Shown one piece after another: positions 1-9,701 of a DNA stretch of 64,000 nucleotides. The first letter of the stretch is position 1. Every line of letters starts with the position of its first letter. Both the position numbers and the translations under genes were made by a program. The notes under the pieces were generated by a model. It was not told the DNA's origin and searched no databases. It saw nothing but the letters and a program-made list of their open reading frames with translations. The stretch comes from Silvania confinis (GTDB taxonomy: Bacteria; Pseudomonadota; Gammaproteobacteria; Enterobacterales; Enterobacteriaceae). Location of the stretch: positions 176,036-240,035 of the forward strand of contig NZ_JAMGZJ010000074.1 in NCBI RefSeq assembly GCF_025564085.1, written 5' to 3'.

Positions 1-1
1 C

Positions 2-322
2 AGTCGCGAGAGCGCAAAAGCGCTGCTGGAGCAACTGGGGCTCGGCAAACGTCTCGATCATCTTCCGGCGCAGCTTTCCGGCGGTGAGCAGCAGCGCGTG
101 GCGCTGGCGCGCGCCTTTAACGGCCGCCCGGATGTGCTGTTTGCCGATGAACCGACCGGCAACCTCGATCGCCAGACCGGGGATAAAATTGCCGACCTGC
201 TGTTCTCGCTCAATCGGGAAAACGGCACGACGCTGATCCTCGTCACTCACGATCCGCAACTGGCGGCTCGCTGCGATCGCCGTCTGCGGCTGGTGAACGG
301 TCTGTTGCAGGAGGAAGCATGA
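2..322 (+). CDS. ybbA: ABC exporter ATP-binding protein YbbA (C-terminal part)
   Basis: This is the 3' part of an ABC ATPase cut by the left window edge, so the start and the Walker A motif are missing. Visible are the ABC signature (LSGGEQQR), Walker B with D-loop (LFADEPTGNLD) and the switch histidine (LVTHD). The LolD/MacB-type signature and the downstream partner identify it as YbbA, which powers the YbbP permease. Its stop overlaps the ybbP start (ATGA), so the two are translationally coupled. Known family role: the YbbA-YbbP unit sits beside tesA and is thought to act on lipids or envelope stress; substrate is not shown by the sequence. Confidence 0.95.
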   Translation, partial: SRESAKALLEQLGLGKRLDHLPAQLSGGEQQRVALARAFNGRPDVLFADEPTGNLDRQTGDKIADLLFSLNRENGTTLILVTHDPQLAARCDRRLRLVNGLLQEEA

Positions 323-2733
323 TTGCCCGCTGGTTCTGGCGCGAATGGCGCTCACCCTCACTGCTGATCGTCTGGCTGGCGTTGAGCCTGGCGGTGGCCT
401 GTGTGCTGGCGCTCGGCAGCGTCAGCGATCGGATGGAAAAGGGGCTCAGCCAGCAAAGCCGCGAGTTTATGGCAGGAGACCGAACCCTGCGCAGCTCACG
501 CGAGGTGCCGCAGGCGTGGCTGGATGAGGCGCAAAAGCAGGGTCTAAAAGTGAGCGAGCAGCTCAGCTTCCAGACCATGACCTTTGCCCGGGACACGCCG
601 CAGCTGGCGAGCGTGAAGGCGGTGGACAATGTCTATCCGATGTATGGCGATCTCCAGACCCATCCGCCAGGCCTGAAACCGGCCCCGGGAACGGTGCTGC
701 TGGCCTCGCGTCTGATGGCGCTGCTGAACCTGAAAACCGGCGACAGCATCGACGTCGGGGATGCCACACTGAAAATTGCCGGGGAAGTGGTGCAGGAGCC
801 GGATTCCGGCTTTAACCCGTTCCAGATGGCACCGCGCCTGCTGATGAACACCGCCGACGTGGCGAAAACCGGGGCGGTACAGCCCGGCAGCCGCGTCACC
901 TGGCGCTATAAGTTTGGCGGTACCCCCGTTCAGCTGGCGGCTTACGAAAAATGGCTGTTGCCGCAGCTGAAACCGGAGCATCGCTGGACCGGGCTCGAGC
1001 AAGAGGACGGCGCGCTGGGTAAATCGCTGGAGCGTTCCCAGCAGTTCCTGCTGCTCTCCGCGCTGCTGACCCTGCTGCTGGCAGTGGCGGCGGTGGCGGT
1101 GGCCATGAGCCACTACTGCCGCAGCCGCTACGATCTGGTGGCGATCCTCAAAACGCTGGGGGCGGGCAGGGCGCAGCTGCGCAAGCTGATTGTCGGCCAG
1201 TGGCTGATGGTGCTCGCACTCTCTGCCCTCACCGGCGGGGCGATGGGGCTGCTGTTTGAAAAGGTCCTGATGGTACTGCTTAAACCTGTGCTGCCAGCCG
1301 CGCTGCCGCCGGCCAGCCTGTGGCCGTGGGTGTGGGCGATTGGCGCAATGACGGTGATTTCCCTGCTGGTGGGGCTGCGTCCGTACCGCCTGCTGCTGGC
1401 GACTCAGCCGCTGCGGGTGCTGCGCCGGGACGTGGTAGCCAGCGTCTGGCCGCTGAAAGTGTACCTGCCGACTATCGTGGTGGTAGTGGTGGCGCTGCTT
1501 GCCTGGCTGATGGGCGGCAGCATGTTGCTGTGGGCGGTGCTGGCAGGTGCCGTGGTGCTGGCGTTGCTGTGCGGCGTACTGGGCTGGATGTTGCTCAGCG
1601 TGCTGCGCGGGTTAACGGTGAAATCACTCCCGGTGCGTCTGGCGGTGAACCGCCTGCTGCGCCAGCCGTGGTCGACCCTCAGCCAGCTGTCGGCATTTTC
1701 GCTGTCGTTTATGCTGCTGGCGCTGCTGCTGGTGCTGCGCGGCGATCTGCTGGATCGCTGGCAACAGCAACTCCCGGCAGAAAGCCCGAACTATTTTCTG
1801 ATTAACATCGCCCCGGAGCAAGTCACGCCGTTAAAAGGGTTCCTCTCCGAGCATCAGATTGTGCCTGCGGCGTTCTACCCTATCGTGCGGGCGCGTCTGA
1901 CCCAGATTAACGGTGAGTCGACCGAGGGCAATAAGGATGAATCGCTCAACCGCGAGCTAAACCTCACCTGGCAGGAGAAACAGCCGGATCACAACCCGAT
2001 CACCGCGGGAAGCTGGCCGCCAAAAGCGGGCGAAGTGTCGATGGAAGAGGGGCTGGCAACGCGCCTTAACGTCGGGCTGGGCGATACGGTGACCTTTACC
2101 GGCGATACGCAGGATTTCAGCGCCAAAGTCACCAGCCTGCGTAAAGTGGACTGGGAGAGCCTACGACCTAACTTCTTCTTTATCTTCCCGTCCGGGGCGC
2201 TGGATGGTCAGCCTCAGAGCTGGCTGACCAGTTTCCGCTGGGAAAACGGCAACGGCATGCTCACCCAGCTGAACCGGGAGTTCCCGACCATCAGCCTGCT
2301 GGATATCGGGGCGATCCTCAAACAGGTTGGCCAGGTGCTAGAGCAGGTCAGTCGGGCGCTGGAGGTGATGGTGGTGCTGGTGACCCTTTGCGGCGTCCTG
2401 CTGCTGCTGGCCCAGGTGCAGGTGGGTATGCGCCAGCGCCATCAGGAGCTGGTGGTTTATCGCACCCTGGGCGCGGGCAAAAAGCTGCTGCGCACCACCC
2501 TGTGGAGTGAGTTTGCTCTGCTGGGGCTGGTGGCCGGACTGGTGGCCGCCATCGGGGCAGAAACCGCGCTGGCGGTGCTGCAAACCCGGGTGTTTGACTT
2601 CCCGTGGGAGCCTGACTGGCGGCTGTGGGTGATCCTGCCGCTGAGCGGGGCGCTGATGCTCTCCCTGTGCGGCGGCTGGCTGGGGGCGCGTTTACTGAAA
2701 GGCAAAGCCCTGTTCCGCCAGTTCGCGGGTTAA
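319..2733 (+). CDS. ybbP: ABC exporter permease YbbP (FtsX/MacB-type)
   Basis: An 804-residue permease, the same length as E. coli YbbP. It has an N-terminal membrane segment at about residues 14-34, a large periplasmic domain to about 240, a first FtsX-type membrane block (about 245-365), further helices to about 495, a second periplasmic domain and a final FtsX block from about 705 to the end. The short cytoplasmic loops with LGAGRAQLRKL and LGAGKKLLRTT are the coupling loops of the two FtsX domains. It forms an inner-membrane complex with YbbA, whose gene overlaps it. In E. coli an rhs locus follows; here a porin gene does. Confidence 0.95.
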   Translation: MIARWFWREWRSPSLLIVWLALSLAVACVLALGSVSDRMEKGLSQQSREFMAGDRTLRSSREVPQAWLDEAQKQGLKVSEQLSFQTMTFARDTPQLASVKAVDNVYPMYGDLQTHPPGLKPAPGTVLLASRLMALLNLKTGDSIDVGDATLKIAGEVVQEPDSGFNPFQMAPRLLMNTADVAKTGAVQPGSRVTWRYKFGGTPVQLAAYEKWLLPQLKPEHRWTGLEQEDGALGKSLERSQQFLLLSALLTLLLAVAAVAVAMSHYCRSRYDLVAILKTLGAGRAQLRKLIVGQWLMVLALSALTGGAMGLLFEKVLMVLLKPVLPAALPPASLWPWVWAIGAMTVISLLVGLRPYRLLLATQPLRVLRRDVVASVWPLKVYLPTIVVVVVALLAWLMGGSMLLWAVLAGAVVLALLCGVLGWMLLSVLRGLTVKSLPVRLAVNRLLRQPWSTLSQLSAFSLSFMLLALLLVLRGDLLDRWQQQLPAESPNYFLINIAPEQVTPLKGFLSEHQIVPAAFYPIVRARLTQINGESTEGNKDESLNRELNLTWQEKQPDHNPITAGSWPPKAGEVSMEEGLATRLNVGLGDTVTFTGDTQDFSAKVTSLRKVDWESLRPNFFFIFPSGALDGQPQSWLTSFRWENGNGMLTQLNREFPTISLLDIGAILKQVGQVLEQVSRALEVMVVLVTLCGVLLLLAQVQVGMRQRHQELVVYRTLGAGKKLLRTTLWSEFALLGLVAGLVAAIGAETALAVLQTRVFDFPWEPDWRLWVILPLSGALMLSLCGGWLGARLLKGKALFRQFAG

Positions 2734-2748
2734 TTTCCCTTCGTAATC

Positions 2749-2780
2749 ATCACGCGCCGGTTTTTATACTGGCGCGTGAT
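2749..2780. terminator. 10-bp inverted repeat after ybbP
   Basis: Perfect arms ATCACGCGCC / GGCGCGTGAT flank a 12-base loop 16 bases past the ybbP stop. There is no T-run, so it may be a weak or Rho-assisted terminator, or a hairpin that protects the mRNA end. Confidence 0.5.
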
Positions 2781-2917
2781 ACTTAAGTAGCATAAAAAGA
2801 TAACTCCTTGAATTTTAGTGGCACAAATCATTAAAAACGGGTCAACACGGGTCGATAAATTCCGGTTAACATTCACCAGCTAAATAAATAGCAGTGTGTG
2901 TCTATCAAGGAATAATA

Positions 2918-4063
2918 ATGACCATAAATAAAACAGCGCTGGCGGTTGCGATCGGCGCGGCAGTGGCATTGACGTCTTTTGCATCCCAGGCAGAAATCAC
3001 CGTCCTAAAACAAGATCCGCAGGCGGGTAACCCGCTGAGCCGTCTGAACTTCACCGTCGGCGGCAGTATTCGTCCTCAGTTCCAGAACATGACCGGCAAT
3101 GACGGCAAAAACAGCTACAAGCGTAACGGCTTTGACGGTGGCACCCGCTTCCGTTTTGCAGCGGATTACTACCTGTTTGATGACATCAGCTGGGTGAGCT
3201 ACTACGAGCTGGGTGTCAACATTCCGGCGCAGTTCAACTGGGATCATCACTATGCTGACGGCGCGCACGACACCTCCCGTCGTATGCTCTACACCGGTCT
3301 GAAAAGCGATACCTGGGGCACCCTGACTTTCGGCCAGCAGAACAGCGTCTATTACGACGTGGTGGGCGCGAAAACCGATATCTGGGATTACGACATGATC
3401 GGCCAGGCACCGGGTAACGGCATCAACGGCGACTACGACGGCTCTTACCGTTCACGCCAGATGCTGAAATACAAAAAAACCGTCGGTGATGCCGATCTGT
3501 ATGCCTCTTACCTGTTCGAAGACAGCGAATTCCTGGCAAAAGACGGGATGCGCTACAAGCGTAAAGGCGGCGGCTCGTTGGGTGTGAACTACCACCTGAC
3601 CGAGGACCTGACCTGGGGTACCGCGTGGAACTACACCCGCGCAGACATGCGTAACCCGAGCAACAACGACAGCAAATCCTACGATCAGAACATCCTCGGT
3701 ACCGCTCTGAGCTGGAAACCCGACAACTGGACCTTCTCTGCAGGCGGCGGCTGGTATCAGAACTTTATGACCAGCAAAAAAGCGTCAGTAAATGACTACT
3801 TTGCCGGTGATGCGTGGGGTATCGAGTACTTCGCGGGCTACACCTTCCCGGTTGAACAGTATGCGCTGAAATCCGTCCAGCCTTACTTTATGGGCGATCG
3901 CATCGAGACCATGAACGGTCGCAACTACCAGCGCATCGACAACGGCGTGGGTATTAGCTTCCAGCTGGATTACGGTTTCCGTGTTGACTACGAGCACGTG
4001 TTCACCTCCAGCACCGACGATCTGGGCGACATGAACCTGGTCCGTCTGCGTTACGACTTCTAA
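2918..4063 (+). CDS. Outer-membrane porin (general/oligosaccharide-type beta-barrel)
   Basis: A 381-residue precursor. The start at 2918 is preferred over an upstream in-frame one because AAGG lies just before it and the protein then begins with a signal peptide (MTINKTALAVAIGAAVALTS, cleaved near ASQA-EI). The mature chain shows alternating aromatic/polar beta strands and ends YDF; a C-terminal phenylalanine is the BAM recognition signal. It resembles the Gram-negative porin families, not classical OmpC/OmpF trimers, and I do not recognise a named E. coli K-12 equivalent. It stands alone between ybbP and the sfb-type importer. A nutrient channel serving that importer is possible but unproven. 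Confidence 0.8.
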   Translation: MTINKTALAVAIGAAVALTSFASQAEITVLKQDPQAGNPLSRLNFTVGGSIRPQFQNMTGNDGKNSYKRNGFDGGTRFRFAADYYLFDDISWVSYYELGVNIPAQFNWDHHYADGAHDTSRRMLYTGLKSDTWGTLTFGQQNSVYYDVVGAKTDIWDYDMIGQAPGNGINGDYDGSYRSRQMLKYKKTVGDADLYASYLFEDSEFLAKDGMRYKRKGGGSLGVNYHLTEDLTWGTAWNYTRADMRNPSNNDSKSYDQNILGTALSWKPDNWTFSAGGGWYQNFMTSKKASVNDYFAGDAWGIEYFAGYTFPVEQYALKSVQPYFMGDRIETMNGRNYQRIDNGVGISFQLDYGFRVDYEHVFTSSTDDLGDMNLVRLRYDF

Positions 4064-4078
4064 GTCTGCGTTGTTTGT

Positions 4079-4104
4079 CCCCGGTGGTGCGTTGCTCACC
4101 GGGG
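4079..4104. terminator. Hairpin after the porin gene
   Basis: Arms CCCCGGTG / CACCGGGG with a 10-base loop begin 15 bases after the porin stop. No T-run follows, so its efficiency as an intrinsic terminator is doubtful. Confidence 0.45.
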
Positions 4105-4297
4105 CTACCCTCGACCCCGCCAGCAAAACATTGCCGAAAATCGCATAACCCATCTCCTGTACATTCAACGACATAATTCGCAACATCATGAAATAATTTC
4201 AAGGACGCGGCCTGTGATCTGTGTCATGTTAACGGCAACCGCGCCGCATCGTACGGCGCACCCACATCACGCATCACCGCTTTGAAATGGAGATCTC

Positions 4298-5131
4298 ATG
4301 GGATTACGTCACACGCTTCGTGCTGCCGCCGGCGCGCTTTTGCTGGTCTGCGGCTTGCAAGCTGCCCAGGCTAACAGCGATCCACACACTATCGTCTTCG
4401 GCGTTGCGCCGGGCCCGTATGGCGACATGGTCAAGCAGGCTATTGCGCCGTCGCTGAAAGAGAAAGGTTACAAGGTAGTGGTGCGCGAATTCAGCGACTA
4501 CGTGCAGCCCAATATGGCGCTGGCCAACGGCAGCATCGATGCCAACCTGTTCCAGCACTCACTCTATTTCAGCAAATTCACGGCCGATAAAGATCTGAAA
4601 CTCACCAAATTGCTGGCGGTGCCGACGGCTGGGATGGGTTTCTACTCCCGCAAGGTGAAGAGTCTCGATGAGCTGAAAAAAGGCGATATCGTCACGCTGT
4701 CGAACGATCCGACCAACCTCGCGCGCGGCCTGCGTTTCCTCGCATCGCTGAAGCTGATCACCATCAAAGAGAATATCGATCCGACCAAAGCCTCGGAGCG
4801 CGACATTGCCAGCAACCCGAAAGGGCTGGTGTTCAAACCGCTGGAAGCGGCCCAGCTGCCACGCACGCTGGACAGCGTCACCGCCTCGCTGGTAAACGGC
4901 AACTTCGCCATTGCCGCCGGGCTGGATCTCTCCAGCGCCCTTGCCCAGGAACAGCTGGACGAAAACCTGAAAAATATCATTGCGGTACGCACGGAAGATG
5001 CGGACAAGCCGTTTGCCAAAGACATTGTGACGGTGGTGCAATCACCAGCCTATCGCGCGGTGATTGACGACCCGAAAAATGTCTATCAATCGTTCCAGAA
5101 ACCAGACTGGATGACGGCCGCCAAACCCTGA
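4298..5131 (+). CDS. sfbA: NlpA/MetQ-family periplasmic substrate-binding protein (SfbA-like)
   Basis: A 277-residue binding protein of the NlpA family. It has an N-terminal signal (residues 1-25, cleavage likely AQA-NS) followed by the typical VFGVAPGPYGDMVKQAIAP start of the MetQ fold. A cysteine at 18 lies in LLVC, but the preceding valine makes a lipobox poor, so a soluble periplasmic protein is more likely than a lipoprotein. It heads an operon with a MetN-type ATPase and MetI-type permease. Gene order (binding protein first) and position next to ybbP match Salmonella sfbABC, which has been linked to iron uptake, whereas E. coli metNIQ ends with the binding protein. No MetJ box (AGACGTCT) was seen upstream. 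The substrate could be methionine-like or other. Confidence 0.85.
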   Translation: MGLRHTLRAAAGALLLVCGLQAAQANSDPHTIVFGVAPGPYGDMVKQAIAPSLKEKGYKVVVREFSDYVQPNMALANGSIDANLFQHSLYFSKFTADKDLKLTKLLAVPTAGMGFYSRKVKSLDELKKGDIVTLSNDPTNLARGLRFLASLKLITIKENIDPTKASERDIASNPKGLVFKPLEAAQLPRTLDSVTASLVNGNFAIAAGLDLSSALAQEQLDENLKNIIAVRTEDADKPFAKDIVTVVQSPAYRAVIDDPKNVYQSFQKPDWMTAAKP

Positions 5132-5150
5132 TCGCGCCGGGCAGACACCA

Positions 5151-5172
5151 GGGCAGCAGCGGCTGCCCTTTT
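5151..5172 (+). terminator. Intra-operon hairpin between sfbA and sfbB
   Basis: Arms GGGCAGC / GCTGCCC with a 4-base loop are followed by TTTT, 20 bases after the sfbA stop and 19 before the sfbB start. This looks like an attenuating terminator or RNA-stabilising hairpin that keeps binding-protein output above transporter output. Confidence 0.6.
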
Positions 5173-5190
5173 CGCATTTCTGAGGTAGTC

Positions 5191-6207
5191 ATGATTGAGT
5201 TAGAGAAGGTCTGCGTCGATTTCCAGACCGGACGCGGGCCCGCCACCCGGGCGGTGTCAGACGTCAGCCTGCGCATTGCTGCTGGCGAAATTTTTGGCAT
5301 TGTCGGCACCAGCGGTGCGGGCAAGAGCACCCTGCTGCGCACCCTAAATGCCCTCCAGCGCCCGGCATCGGGCAGCGTGAAGGTCAACGGCGTGGAAATC
5401 TCCGCCCTTGAAGGTGCCAGTTTGCGCCAGGCTCGCCAGCGTATCGGCATGATTTTCCAGCATTTCAACTTGATGCACACCCGCACTGTGGCGCAGAACG
5501 TGGCCTTTAGCCTGAAGGCCGCAGGCTGGGAGCGCAGCAAAATTGTCCCGCGCGTCAGCGAAATCCTCGCCCTGGTGGGGCTCAGCGATAAAGCCAACCG
5601 CTACCCGGTGCAGCTCAGCGGCGGGCAGAAGCAGCGCGTCGGCATTGCCCGCGCCATTGCTAACCATCCTGATGTCCTGCTCTGCGATGAGCCGACTTCG
5701 GCGCTGGATCTGGAAACCTCCGCCACCATTCTGGCGCTGTTAAAGCAGATCAATGAACAGATGGGGATCACCATCGTGCTGATCACCCACGAGATGAACG
5801 TGATCAAGTCGATCTGCGATCGCGTGGCGGTCATGTCCGGCGGCGAAGTGGTCGAGCTGGGCGAGGTGTTTGATGTTTTTGCCCATCCGCAGCATGCGTT
5901 TACCCGGCAGCTGGTGTCGCACACCCTGAACCTGACGTTGCCGGAACGCCTGCAGCAGCATCTGCCGGGGCAATTGCTGAAGATCTTGTTTATCGGCGAT
6001 TCTGCCGAGCAGCCGGTGCTGTCTGAGGTGGCGGTGAAATTTGGCGTGGCGGTGAATATCCTGCACGGCAAGATCGAGTATATCGGCGAGCGTGCGTTGG
6101 GCATTTTAGTCGTCCAGCTGACTGCGCCAGAAAACCCCTCTGCCGTGGCGCTGGCGGTAGAACATATCCGTAATCGTACCGCCCAGGTGGAGGTGATCCG
6201 TGGATGA
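5191..6207 (+). CDS. sfbB: MetN-type ABC ATPase (SfbB-like)
   Basis: A 338-residue ATPase. Walker A is GTSGAGKST near residue 40, the signature is LSGGQKQR near 145, and Walker B is VLLCDEPTSALD near 165. The C-terminal 90 residues form the NIL (ACT-like) domain typical of MetN. In E. coli MetN that domain binds methionine and shuts the transporter down. The start has GAGGTAG upstream. The stop overlaps the permease start by 8 bases, indicating translational coupling. Confidence 0.92.
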   Translation: MIELEKVCVDFQTGRGPATRAVSDVSLRIAAGEIFGIVGTSGAGKSTLLRTLNALQRPASGSVKVNGVEISALEGASLRQARQRIGMIFQHFNLMHTRTVAQNVAFSLKAAGWERSKIVPRVSEILALVGLSDKANRYPVQLSGGQKQRVGIARAIANHPDVLLCDEPTSALDLETSATILALLKQINEQMGITIVLITHEMNVIKSICDRVAVMSGGEVVELGEVFDVFAHPQHAFTRQLVSHTLNLTLPERLQQHLPGQLLKILFIGDSAEQPVLSEVAVKFGVAVNILHGKIEYIGERALGILVVQLTAPENPSAVALAVEHIRNRTAQVEVIRG

Positions 6208-6859
6208 TTTACTGCTCGACCTCAGTCTGGCATTTAACGAAACCTTCCAGATGCTTGGCATCTCAACGGTGCTGGCGATCCTCGGCGGCCTGCCGCTGGG
6301 CTTTCTGATTTTTGTCACCGACCGCCATCTGTTCTGGCAAAACCGTTTTGTCTATCTGGTGAGCTCGGTGCTGGTGAACATCATCCGCTCGGTGCCGTTT
6401 GTGATTTTACTGGTGCTGCTGCTGCCGTTAACGCAGTTCCTGTTGGGCAACACCATCGGGCCGATTGCCGCCTCTGTGCCGCTGTCGGTGGCGGCGATTG
6501 CGTTTTACGCCCGGCTGGTGGACAGCGCTCTGCGCGAAGTGGATAAAGGGATCATCGAAGCGGCCGAAGCCTTTGGCGCCAGCCCGATGCGCATTATCTG
6601 CACCGTGCTGTTACCGGAGGCGAGCGCCGGACTGCTGCGCGGCCTGACCATTACCCTGGTGAGTTTGATCGGCTATTCGGCAATGGCCGGGATTGTCGGC
6701 GGCGGCGGGGTAGGGGATCTGGCGATCCGCTACGGCTACTACCGCTACGAAACCCAGGTGATGGTGGTGACGGTGATCGCGCTGATTGTGCTGGTGCAAA
6801 TCGTGCAAGTGCTCGGCGACTGGCTGGCGAAACGCGCCGATAAGCGCGATCGCCGGTAG
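6200..6859 (+). CDS. sfbC: MetI-type ABC permease (SfbC-like)
   Basis: A 219-residue inner-membrane permease with five predicted helices. The EAA coupling loop (IIEAAEAFGASPMRI, about residues 115-130) contacts the ATPase. The start is GTG or the overlapping ATG just inside sfbB. It completes the NlpA-type importer. It ends only 5 bases from the stop of the convergent selU gene, leaving no room for a separate terminator. Confidence 0.92.
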   Translation: MDDLLLDLSLAFNETFQMLGISTVLAILGGLPLGFLIFVTDRHLFWQNRFVYLVSSVLVNIIRSVPFVILLVLLLPLTQFLLGNTIGPIAASVPLSVAAIAFYARLVDSALREVDKGIIEAAEAFGASPMRIICTVLLPEASAGLLRGLTITLVSLIGYSAMAGIVGGGGVGDLAIRYGYYRYETQVMVVTVIALIVLVQIVQVLGDWLAKRADKRDRR

Positions 6860-6864
6860 ACATT

Positions 6865-7935
6865 TCAGGCCGTCAGCCAGGCGGCCACCTCGTTAAATGC
6901 GCCCCGATAGACGATCTTGTCGGCTTTTTTCTCCAGCTGATAACGGTACATCGGGTCGTAATAGTCATTGAGCAGTGGCGCAAGCCAGGCGAAGTGCGCC
7001 TCGGTACTGCCTGTGCGCCGCTGCTCGATGAGCCCGCTGTCCAGCAGGGCGGCGAACTCAGTAAAACGCTGCAGCCCCAGGCGACGGCGGATGGCGAACA
7101 GGCCGTGGTGCAGGTATTCGCCGTACTCACGCCAGCCCGCCTCTTCGCCGTACCGGCTACGAAACGCCTGCCACATGTGCTCGAAATACTCTTCGCGCAG
7201 CCGATCAAGACGGACCTCAAACGGATCCTCGACCACCACAATCGGCGACTGCGCCATCCGCTCACGCAGGCACGCCGGCAGGTGGTTAGAGCCAATCATC
7301 CGGCCTTCATCTTCCAGCACCCAACGGCTGGCGTCTTTCTTTAACAGGTCGGTGGCGAGATGATTTTCAAAGCTCGCCTGCGACAGCTGCGGCGTCAGCG
7401 TGCGGCCAAACGACGAGCCGCGATGGTGCGCCAGCCCTTCAAGATCGACGCCCTGCGGATGGGCTTTGACCAGCAGGGTCTTGCCGCTGCCGGTGCAGCC
7501 GCCAATCAGCACGGCGGGTTTTTGCGCCTGCTCGACCGTGGCCTGCATCGCCGCCTGGCGCAGCGCTTTATAGCCGCCACGGATCAGCGGGTAATCGACG
7601 CCAGCGTCTTTTAGCCACGCCTGCACGATATGGGATCGCTGCCCGCCCCGGGCGCAGCTAATGTAGCCCTGCGGGTGCATCAGGCAGGCCACTTTCCACG
7701 CCTCCAGCCGCTGTCCGCGGGTGTCGCCGGTGACCAGCCGATGGCCGAGCGCCAGCGCGGCGTCCGCCCCGTGGCGTTTATAACAGGTGCCCACGGCGGC
7801 GCGTTCGTCGTCATTCATTAACGGCAGGTTGATGGCCGCAGGCATCGCGCCCTGGGCAAATTCCACGGGCGCGCGCACGTCGATTAACGGCGTGTCGGCG
7901 GTAAGTATGGCGCGGTAGTCCGTCCCATCGTTCAT
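6865..7935 (-). CDS. selU: tRNA 2-selenouridine/geranyl-2-thiouridine synthase SelU (MnmH, YbbB)
   Basis: A 356-residue enzyme that replaces sulfur by selenium in 2-thiouridine at the wobble base of some tRNAs, via a geranylated intermediate. The N-terminal rhodanese domain carries the catalytic cysteine at residue 94 ([11 protein letters not shown], equivalent to Cys97 in E. coli). The C-terminal part is a P-loop domain (GGCTGSGKT at 145-153). It is a single gene between the sfb-type importer and purEK. Selenophosphate from SelD would be its selenium donor; selD is outside the window. Confidence 0.95.
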   Translation of the reverse strand: MNDGTDYRAILTADTPLIDVRAPVEFAQGAMPAAINLPLMNDDERAAVGTCYKRHGADAALALGHRLVTGDTRGQRLEAWKVACLMHPQGYISCARGGQRSHIVQAWLKDAGVDYPLIRGGYKALRQAAMQATVEQAQKPAVLIGGCTGSGKTLLVKAHPQGVDLEGLAHHRGSSFGRTLTPQLSQASFENHLATDLLKKDASRWVLEDEGRMIGSNHLPACLRERMAQSPIVVVEDPFEVRLDRLREEYFEHMWQAFRSRYGEEAGWREYGEYLHHGLFAIRRRLGLQRFTEFAALLDSGLIEQRRTGSTEAHFAWLAPLLNDYYDPMYRYQLEKKADKIVYRGAFNEVAAWLTA

Positions 7936-8009
7936 AAGGATCCCTCATTACAGCGATGGGCTGGATTGTACGCCGGGGAAGGGGAAGGTCAACTCCCCGG
8001 CGCTGAGGC

Positions 8010-9077
8010 TTAACGCAGGGTCGATTGCGCCCAGGCGATGCCGCTGGCGTATTCCGCTGGCAGCAGGGGAACGAGGGCGTCGAGGGCGGCGCTCAGTCGT
8101 GCAACGTCGGTATCGTTCAGGTTCAGGTGTCCGACCTTGCGGCCCGGACGCACCTCTTTGTCGTACCAGTGCAGATGCACCAGCGGCTGCGACAGCCAGG
8201 CGTCGTTCAGATCGGTGCCGATCAGGTTGATCATCACCGACGGGCTGTTGACCACCGGCTGCGGCAGCGGCAGGCCGGTAATGGCCCGCAGATGCAGCTC
8301 AAACTGGCTGATGGAGGCCCCGTTTTGCGTCCAGTGACCGCTGTTGTGCACGCGCGGGGCCAGCTCGTTGATCAGCAGGCCTTCCGGGGTGACAAAGCAC
8401 TCCATCGCCATCACGCCGACATAGCCCAGCTCCTGCATGATTGCTGACAGCATGCTTTCGGCCTGCGCCTGCTGCTGCGCATCTGCCTGCGGGAAGGCTA
8501 CGCTGGTGCGCAGAATACCGTCCTGGTGCAGGTTGTGGGTCAGAGGATAAAACACGGTGCTGCCGTCGTGGGCGCGGGCGCCGACCAGCGACACTTCGCC
8601 GCTGAAGTTAATGCCCTGCTCAACGATGCACTCGCCGTAGCATTCGTCCGGCAGCTGATCGGTTTCAGTGGCGCGCAGACGCCACTGACCGCGGCCGTCG
8701 TAGCCGCCGACGCGGCGTTTGACGATCGCCAGTTCACCCAGGGTGTCGAACACGCCTGCCCACTGTGATTTCTCGGTCAGCAGCTGCCACGGGGCGGTGG
8801 CAAGGCTCAGATCGTCGAACAGCTGTTTTTGCGTCAGACGGTCGGCGATTATCGGGAATACGTCGCGGTTAACGAACGCGTTATGGCGCGCCAGCTCGCG
8901 GGTTAAGGCGGTCTCTGGCCAGCGCTCAATCTCGGCGGTAATTACGCTTTGCTGGAACGGAACGGATTCGGGTTCATCGTCCAGCCCGACCGGCCAGACG
9001 GTAATGCCCAGCGGCTCACCGGCCTGACGCAGCATGCGGCCTAACTGACCGTTGCCGAGGACGCAAACCTGCTTCAT
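8010..9077 (-). CDS. purK: N5-carboxyaminoimidazole ribonucleotide synthase PurK
   Basis: A 355-residue ATP-grasp enzyme, identical in length to E. coli PurK. It makes N5-CAIR from AIR, ATP and bicarbonate in de novo purine synthesis. The N-terminus has the dinucleotide-like [13 protein letters not shown] motif. The ATP-grasp core includes [14 protein letters not shown], and the C-terminal part has [14 protein letters not shown]. Its start overlaps the purE stop by 3 bases, so purEK is one translationally coupled operon under the PurR site upstream of purE. Confidence 0.97.
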   Translation of the reverse strand: MKQVCVLGNGQLGRMLRQAGEPLGITVWPVGLDDEPESVPFQQSVITAEIERWPETALTRELARHNAFVNRDVFPIIADRLTQKQLFDDLSLATAPWQLLTEKSQWAGVFDTLGELAIVKRRVGGYDGRGQWRLRATETDQLPDECYGECIVEQGINFSGEVSLVGARAHDGSTVFYPLTHNLHQDGILRTSVAFPQADAQQQAQAESMLSAIMQELGYVGVMAMECFVTPEGLLINELAPRVHNSGHWTQNGASISQFELHLRAITGLPLPQPVVNSPSVMINLIGTDLNDAWLSQPLVHLHWYDKEVRPGRKVGHLNLNDTDVARLSAALDALVPLLPAEYASGIAWAQSTLR

Positions 9078-9583
9078 GCCGCACCTCGCGGGTCTGGATT
9101 CTCCAGCACCTCATCGGTTTGGGCTGCGCGGAACGCAACCAGGCGCTGATGCAGCGCTTGATCGTGGGTCGCCAGAATTTGTGCGGCCAGCAGGGCGGCA
9201 TTGGCGGCACCCGCTTTACCGATCGCCAGTGTACCCACCGGAATGCCGCGTGGCATCTGCACGATAGAGTAGAGACTGTCGACGCCGCTCAGGGCTGCGC
9301 TTTGCACCGGTACGCCGAGCACCGGGACCAGCGTTTTGGCGGCAATCATGCCAGGCAGATGCGCGGCCCCGCCGGCACCGGCAATAATCACCTGATAGCC
9401 GTTCTCTTCTGCACTTTCGGCGAAGCTGAACAGTTTATCGGGGGTGCGGTGTGCGGAGACCACTTCAACGTGGTGTGGAACATGCAGGATTTCGAAGATT
9501 TCGGTGGCAAACTGCATGGTAGCCCAGTCGCTTTTGGACCCCATCACGATGGCGACACGCGCCGGATTATTGCTGGAAGACAT
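9074..9583 (-). CDS. purE: N5-carboxyaminoimidazole ribonucleotide mutase PurE
   Basis: A 169-residue protein that converts N5-CAIR to CAIR. The start at 9583 ([19 protein letters not shown]) is chosen over a longer frame because it matches the known E. coli N-terminus and length. The active-site segments [16 protein letters not shown] and [11 protein letters not shown] are present. It is first in the purEK operon. Confidence 0.97.
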   Translation of the reverse strand: MSSSNNPARVAIVMGSKSDWATMQFATEIFEILHVPHHVEVVSAHRTPDKLFSFAESAEENGYQVIIAGAGGAAHLPGMIAAKTLVPVLGVPVQSAALSGVDSLYSIVQMPRGIPVGTLAIGKAGAANAALLAAQILATHDQALHQRLVAFRAAQTDEVLENPDPRGAA

Positions 9584-9654
9584 GCGGCTAAAAACTCCTG
9601 TGAGGCACAATTCTCGGCTTTTGAGGCCACAGAGAATAGCACGATCCTCAGGCA

Positions 9655-9670
9655 AGGAAAACGGTTGCGC
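9655..9670 (-). promoter_or_regulatory. PurR operator upstream of purEK
   Basis: On the minus strand the 16 bases read GCGCAACCGTTTTCCT, differing by one base from the E. coli purE operator I recall (ACGCAACCGTTTTCCT), and it lies 72-87 bases upstream of the purE start. Expected role: repression by PurR with hypoxanthine or guanine. Confidence 0.88.
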
Positions 9671-9701
9671 GGCTAAAGTTGCGGCAAAAAGCGGGGATTA
9701 T

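Noticed and set aside
243..1113. Long minus-strand frames opposite ybbP
   Set aside because: They are shadows of a high-GC coding strand and overlap a well-supported permease gene.
4105..4297. MetJ operator before the MetNI-type importer
   Set aside because: No tandem AGACGTCT-like boxes are visible.
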